Shown in pieces: positions 61,860-64,000 of a stretch of 64,000 nt of DNA. The notes below the pieces were generated by a model. The model had not been told where the DNA came from. It did not search any database and saw nothing but the letters and a program-made list of their open reading frames with translations. Origin of the DNA: Ciborinia camelliae (lineage: Eukaryota; Ascomycota; Leotiomycetes; Helotiales; Sclerotiniaceae); contig JANPYM010000003.1 in the NCBI GenBank assembly GCA_025890175.1, forward strand, positions 430,405 to 494,404, written 5' to 3'. Numbering within the stretch: position 1 is the stretch's first letter; every line of letters starts with the position of its first letter. Made by a program: the position numbers and the translations under genes.

Positions 61860-63563
61860 ATGTCTGAAATAAAACCAAATATTTCTCCACGCGTTCCGGA
61901 AATTTCAGATTTGGAGTTGGTCGAGGGGAAAGTATCACGAAAAGGAATTCCTTTGCGTCCACAACCCACCAATGATCCCAACGATCCTCTTGTGGGTAAC
62001 AGTCCTTCTATACAGTATTGCATATCTACTAACTAATTGCCAGAATTGGTCATTTTTTGAAAAGTATACAACCTATATCACAATATGTTTTATGGGATTC
62101 TTGGTTGTGCTCGGCAGCAGTAGCTTCATCATCGCCATCGTCCCTGTAGCTAAAGAATTGCACACCACGACTGTACGAGCTGGATATCTCACATCCATTC
62201 ATGTATTGGCTATGGGGATTGGTAATATCATTTGGGTGCCATTGAGTCGAAGGATTGGGAAAAGGCCGGTATATCTTTCTTCACTACTCTTGCTCGTCGG
62301 AACCAAAATTTGGGGTTACTTCGCACGTTCATACGTCAATTTGTTAGCTTCAAGAATAGTGGATGGCTTGGTATCAGGAGCTGCAGAAGCGACAATTCCT
62401 AGTGTTGTCGCCGATCTATTCTACTTTCACGAAAGGGGACATTGCATGATGCTATTCCATATTGCTATTAGTGCAGGAATATTTCTCGGCCCGCTAATAA
62501 ATGGGTATATCGTGGAATATGCAGGTTGGAGATGGATGATGGGTTTCTTGGCAATTCTAGCAGCAACGACATTTGTCATAGGGATCTTTACGATCCATGA
62601 AACAGCCTATCCCAGAGAGAAGGCAATTTTGAGTTTACCGGAAAACGAATACCCTCCCAAACGAAGCCGTTTGTCAGATCTATCTTTATCAATAGGTTAT
62701 AACCCAGATGCATCACCTTTAAAATGGCTTCGTGGCACATTAACAATTCTTGCATACCCGCCTATCCTTATTGTGAGCTCCACACTAGGTGTATGCGTCG
62801 GTTGGTAAGTCACTCCTTGTTTGTGATTCCATTTCGTCTCTCGATGTTTCACTGATGTAACTGCCAGGAACATATCGGTTCAGCTCACAATCACTCGAAC
62901 GTTCTCCGCTGCCCCTTACCACTGGAGCATTCATAGCATTGGTCTTTTATCTATTTCTGGCTTCATCGGTGCAATAATTTCCTTTTTTATCGCCGGCCGT
63001 CTTATAGATATCATAGCTACACGTATGACCACTCGCTTGGGTCACCCAGAACCCGAATTTCGCCTTCCCGCAATGATATTTCCCGCCGTTATTGGCCCTA
63101 TGGGTATCCTAACTTTTGCATTGGTGATTGCATTTCATAAACCCTGGATCGGTGCTGCTGTGGGGTTTGCCATGATAGGATTTGGATTTGCGTCGGCGAG
63201 CAACGTTCTAGTCACGTATGCTGTGGATGCATATCGTCCCGTAAGCTTCCAGTTTCGCTTGACTTTTATCACTTCATCCGTCAAATACTTCCACAACCCG
63301 CAAAATCATGTTTTGACTTGCCGAAGATTGCAGGTGAGGCGTTGGTGATTATTTTTGTAATCCGTCAGGTCATGGGTTGTCTGTTCTCGCTTTACATAGC
63401 AGGTTGGCTAGATAAAGAGGGCACGAAGAATGCATTCGGGGAAATGGTTGGTATACAGTACTCATTTTTCGCATTATCGGTGATATTGTACTTTTGGGGG
63501 AAGCGTATGAGAGACTGGACGGGAGGTTTTGGTATTATGAAGGAGGTTTTGGCCCAGCATTAA
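61860..63563 (+). CDS. Major facilitator superfamily transporter, 500 aa, four exons
   Basis: My model: exons 61,860-61,991, 62,044-62,804, 62,868-63,240 and 63,327-63,563; total 1,503 nt. Intron 1 (52 bp) starts GTGGGT and has CTACTAAC before CAG; it joins DPNDPL to NWSFFEKY, the conserved (D)P(L)NW segment of fungal DHA1-type carriers. Intron 2 (63 bp) is GTAAGT...CAG. For intron 3 (86 bp) I chose the acceptor GAAG at 63,326 because it keeps the frame and gives YRP-IAGEALVIIFVIR. TM1 is about residues 56-78; motif A is PLSRRIGKRP at 110-119. About twelve membrane segments with a soluble loop after residue 225 (ETAYPREK...NPDASPLKW). A proton-coupled exporter of small molecules or drugs is likely; substrate unknown. 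Stop TAA. Confidence 0.88.
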
Positions 63564-64000
63564 CCTAAAGAGGAACCAGCTATGATAAGTATCAGGGTGG
63601 CGAGATGAAGTTTGTCACTTTTTGCTTTCTTGCTGTTTATCCCAGATGCAGTTAACGGGGATATAGTTAGAATTAATTTACAATATTCTTATTCGGTGGT
63701 GTTGTAAAAATGAATGCACTGGGAAGTTAATGGATTTTTTTTTACGACAGTTGCAATTTCTCCACCTAAATCTTGGCTCTATTACTGTGGGTCGATAAAA
63801 TCGTGGCTCTTAGGCTTGAGTTTGAGGGTAGAATTGCCCTTCGGAATGGGTCAGATTAAGTACCTGAGAGGTCGAAAATGACGTTATTCTATAAGTGCAA
63901 CAGTCTAGTTGCCTCCTGAATTAGAGAAGACTCAAAATCGCTGAACAATAACTGTGACACTCGGATAATAACCCATAATAACCCCATGCTTTACTATAAA
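63564..64000. other. Downstream of the MFS gene, nothing recognised
   Basis: Presumed 3' UTR and intergenic DNA of ordinary composition. No frame is convincing up to the window edge. Confidence 0.5.

Overview
The window looks like a filamentous ascomycete chromosome (Pezizomycotina; Helotiales-like Leotiomycetes is my guess from overall character, not from a search). It has two parts that differ sharply in composition. Bases 1 to about 55,200 are extremely A+T-rich and hold no intact gene. Bases from about 55,900 to 64,000 have ordinary composition and carry protein genes with short fungal introns (GT...AG, CTAAC branch points).

The A+T-rich part is a transposon graveyard. Related copies differ almost only by C-to-T and G-to-A changes, the signature of repeat-induced point mutation (RIP). 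Read with that in mind, many elements can still be identified. 1-2,076 is the 3' end of a Ty1/Copia element (RNase H plus 3' LTR). 2,077-9,608 is a minus-strand Ty3/Gypsy element with four later insertions. 10,393-11,010 is a TIR element. 20,460-21,361 is a Tad1-like LINE (zinc knuckles and start of the endonuclease). 22,591-30,536 is a four-level nest: solo LTR, then TIR element, then a second Gypsy copy, then a Fot1/pogo-like foldback element. 42,262-47,007 is a Copia element. 47,510-54,237 is a full-length plus-strand Gypsy element inserted inside one (ATATTT)n microsatellite. At least six solo LTRs still have 5-bp target duplications. Two stacked non-autonomous LTR elements, one of only 322 bp, sit at 6,958-8,789. 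Large microsatellites fill 31.5-32.9, 33.6-33.8, 35.6-36.0, 47.2-47.5 and 54.2-54.7 kb. A 10-N scaffold gap at 41,666-41,675 lies between two essentially identical 1.81 kb sequences, probably an unmerged contig overlap.

The gene part holds three genes I can model: a minus-strand gene of three exons for an uncharacterised 333-aa protein (56,694-57,834), a plus-strand single-exon SnoaL/NTF2-like protein (60,860-61,348), and a plus-strand four-exon MFS transporter of 500 aa (61,860-63,563). The last two are neighbours on the same strand, about 0.5 kb apart. Nothing in the sequence proves they act in one pathway.

I see no intact transposon gene, tRNA, rRNA or CRISPR array. The most unusual items are the miniature LTR element with recognisable primer site and polypurine tract, the shared TCACGTGA-type palindrome in several unrelated LTR families, the microsatellite split by a Gypsy element, and the four-level nest.
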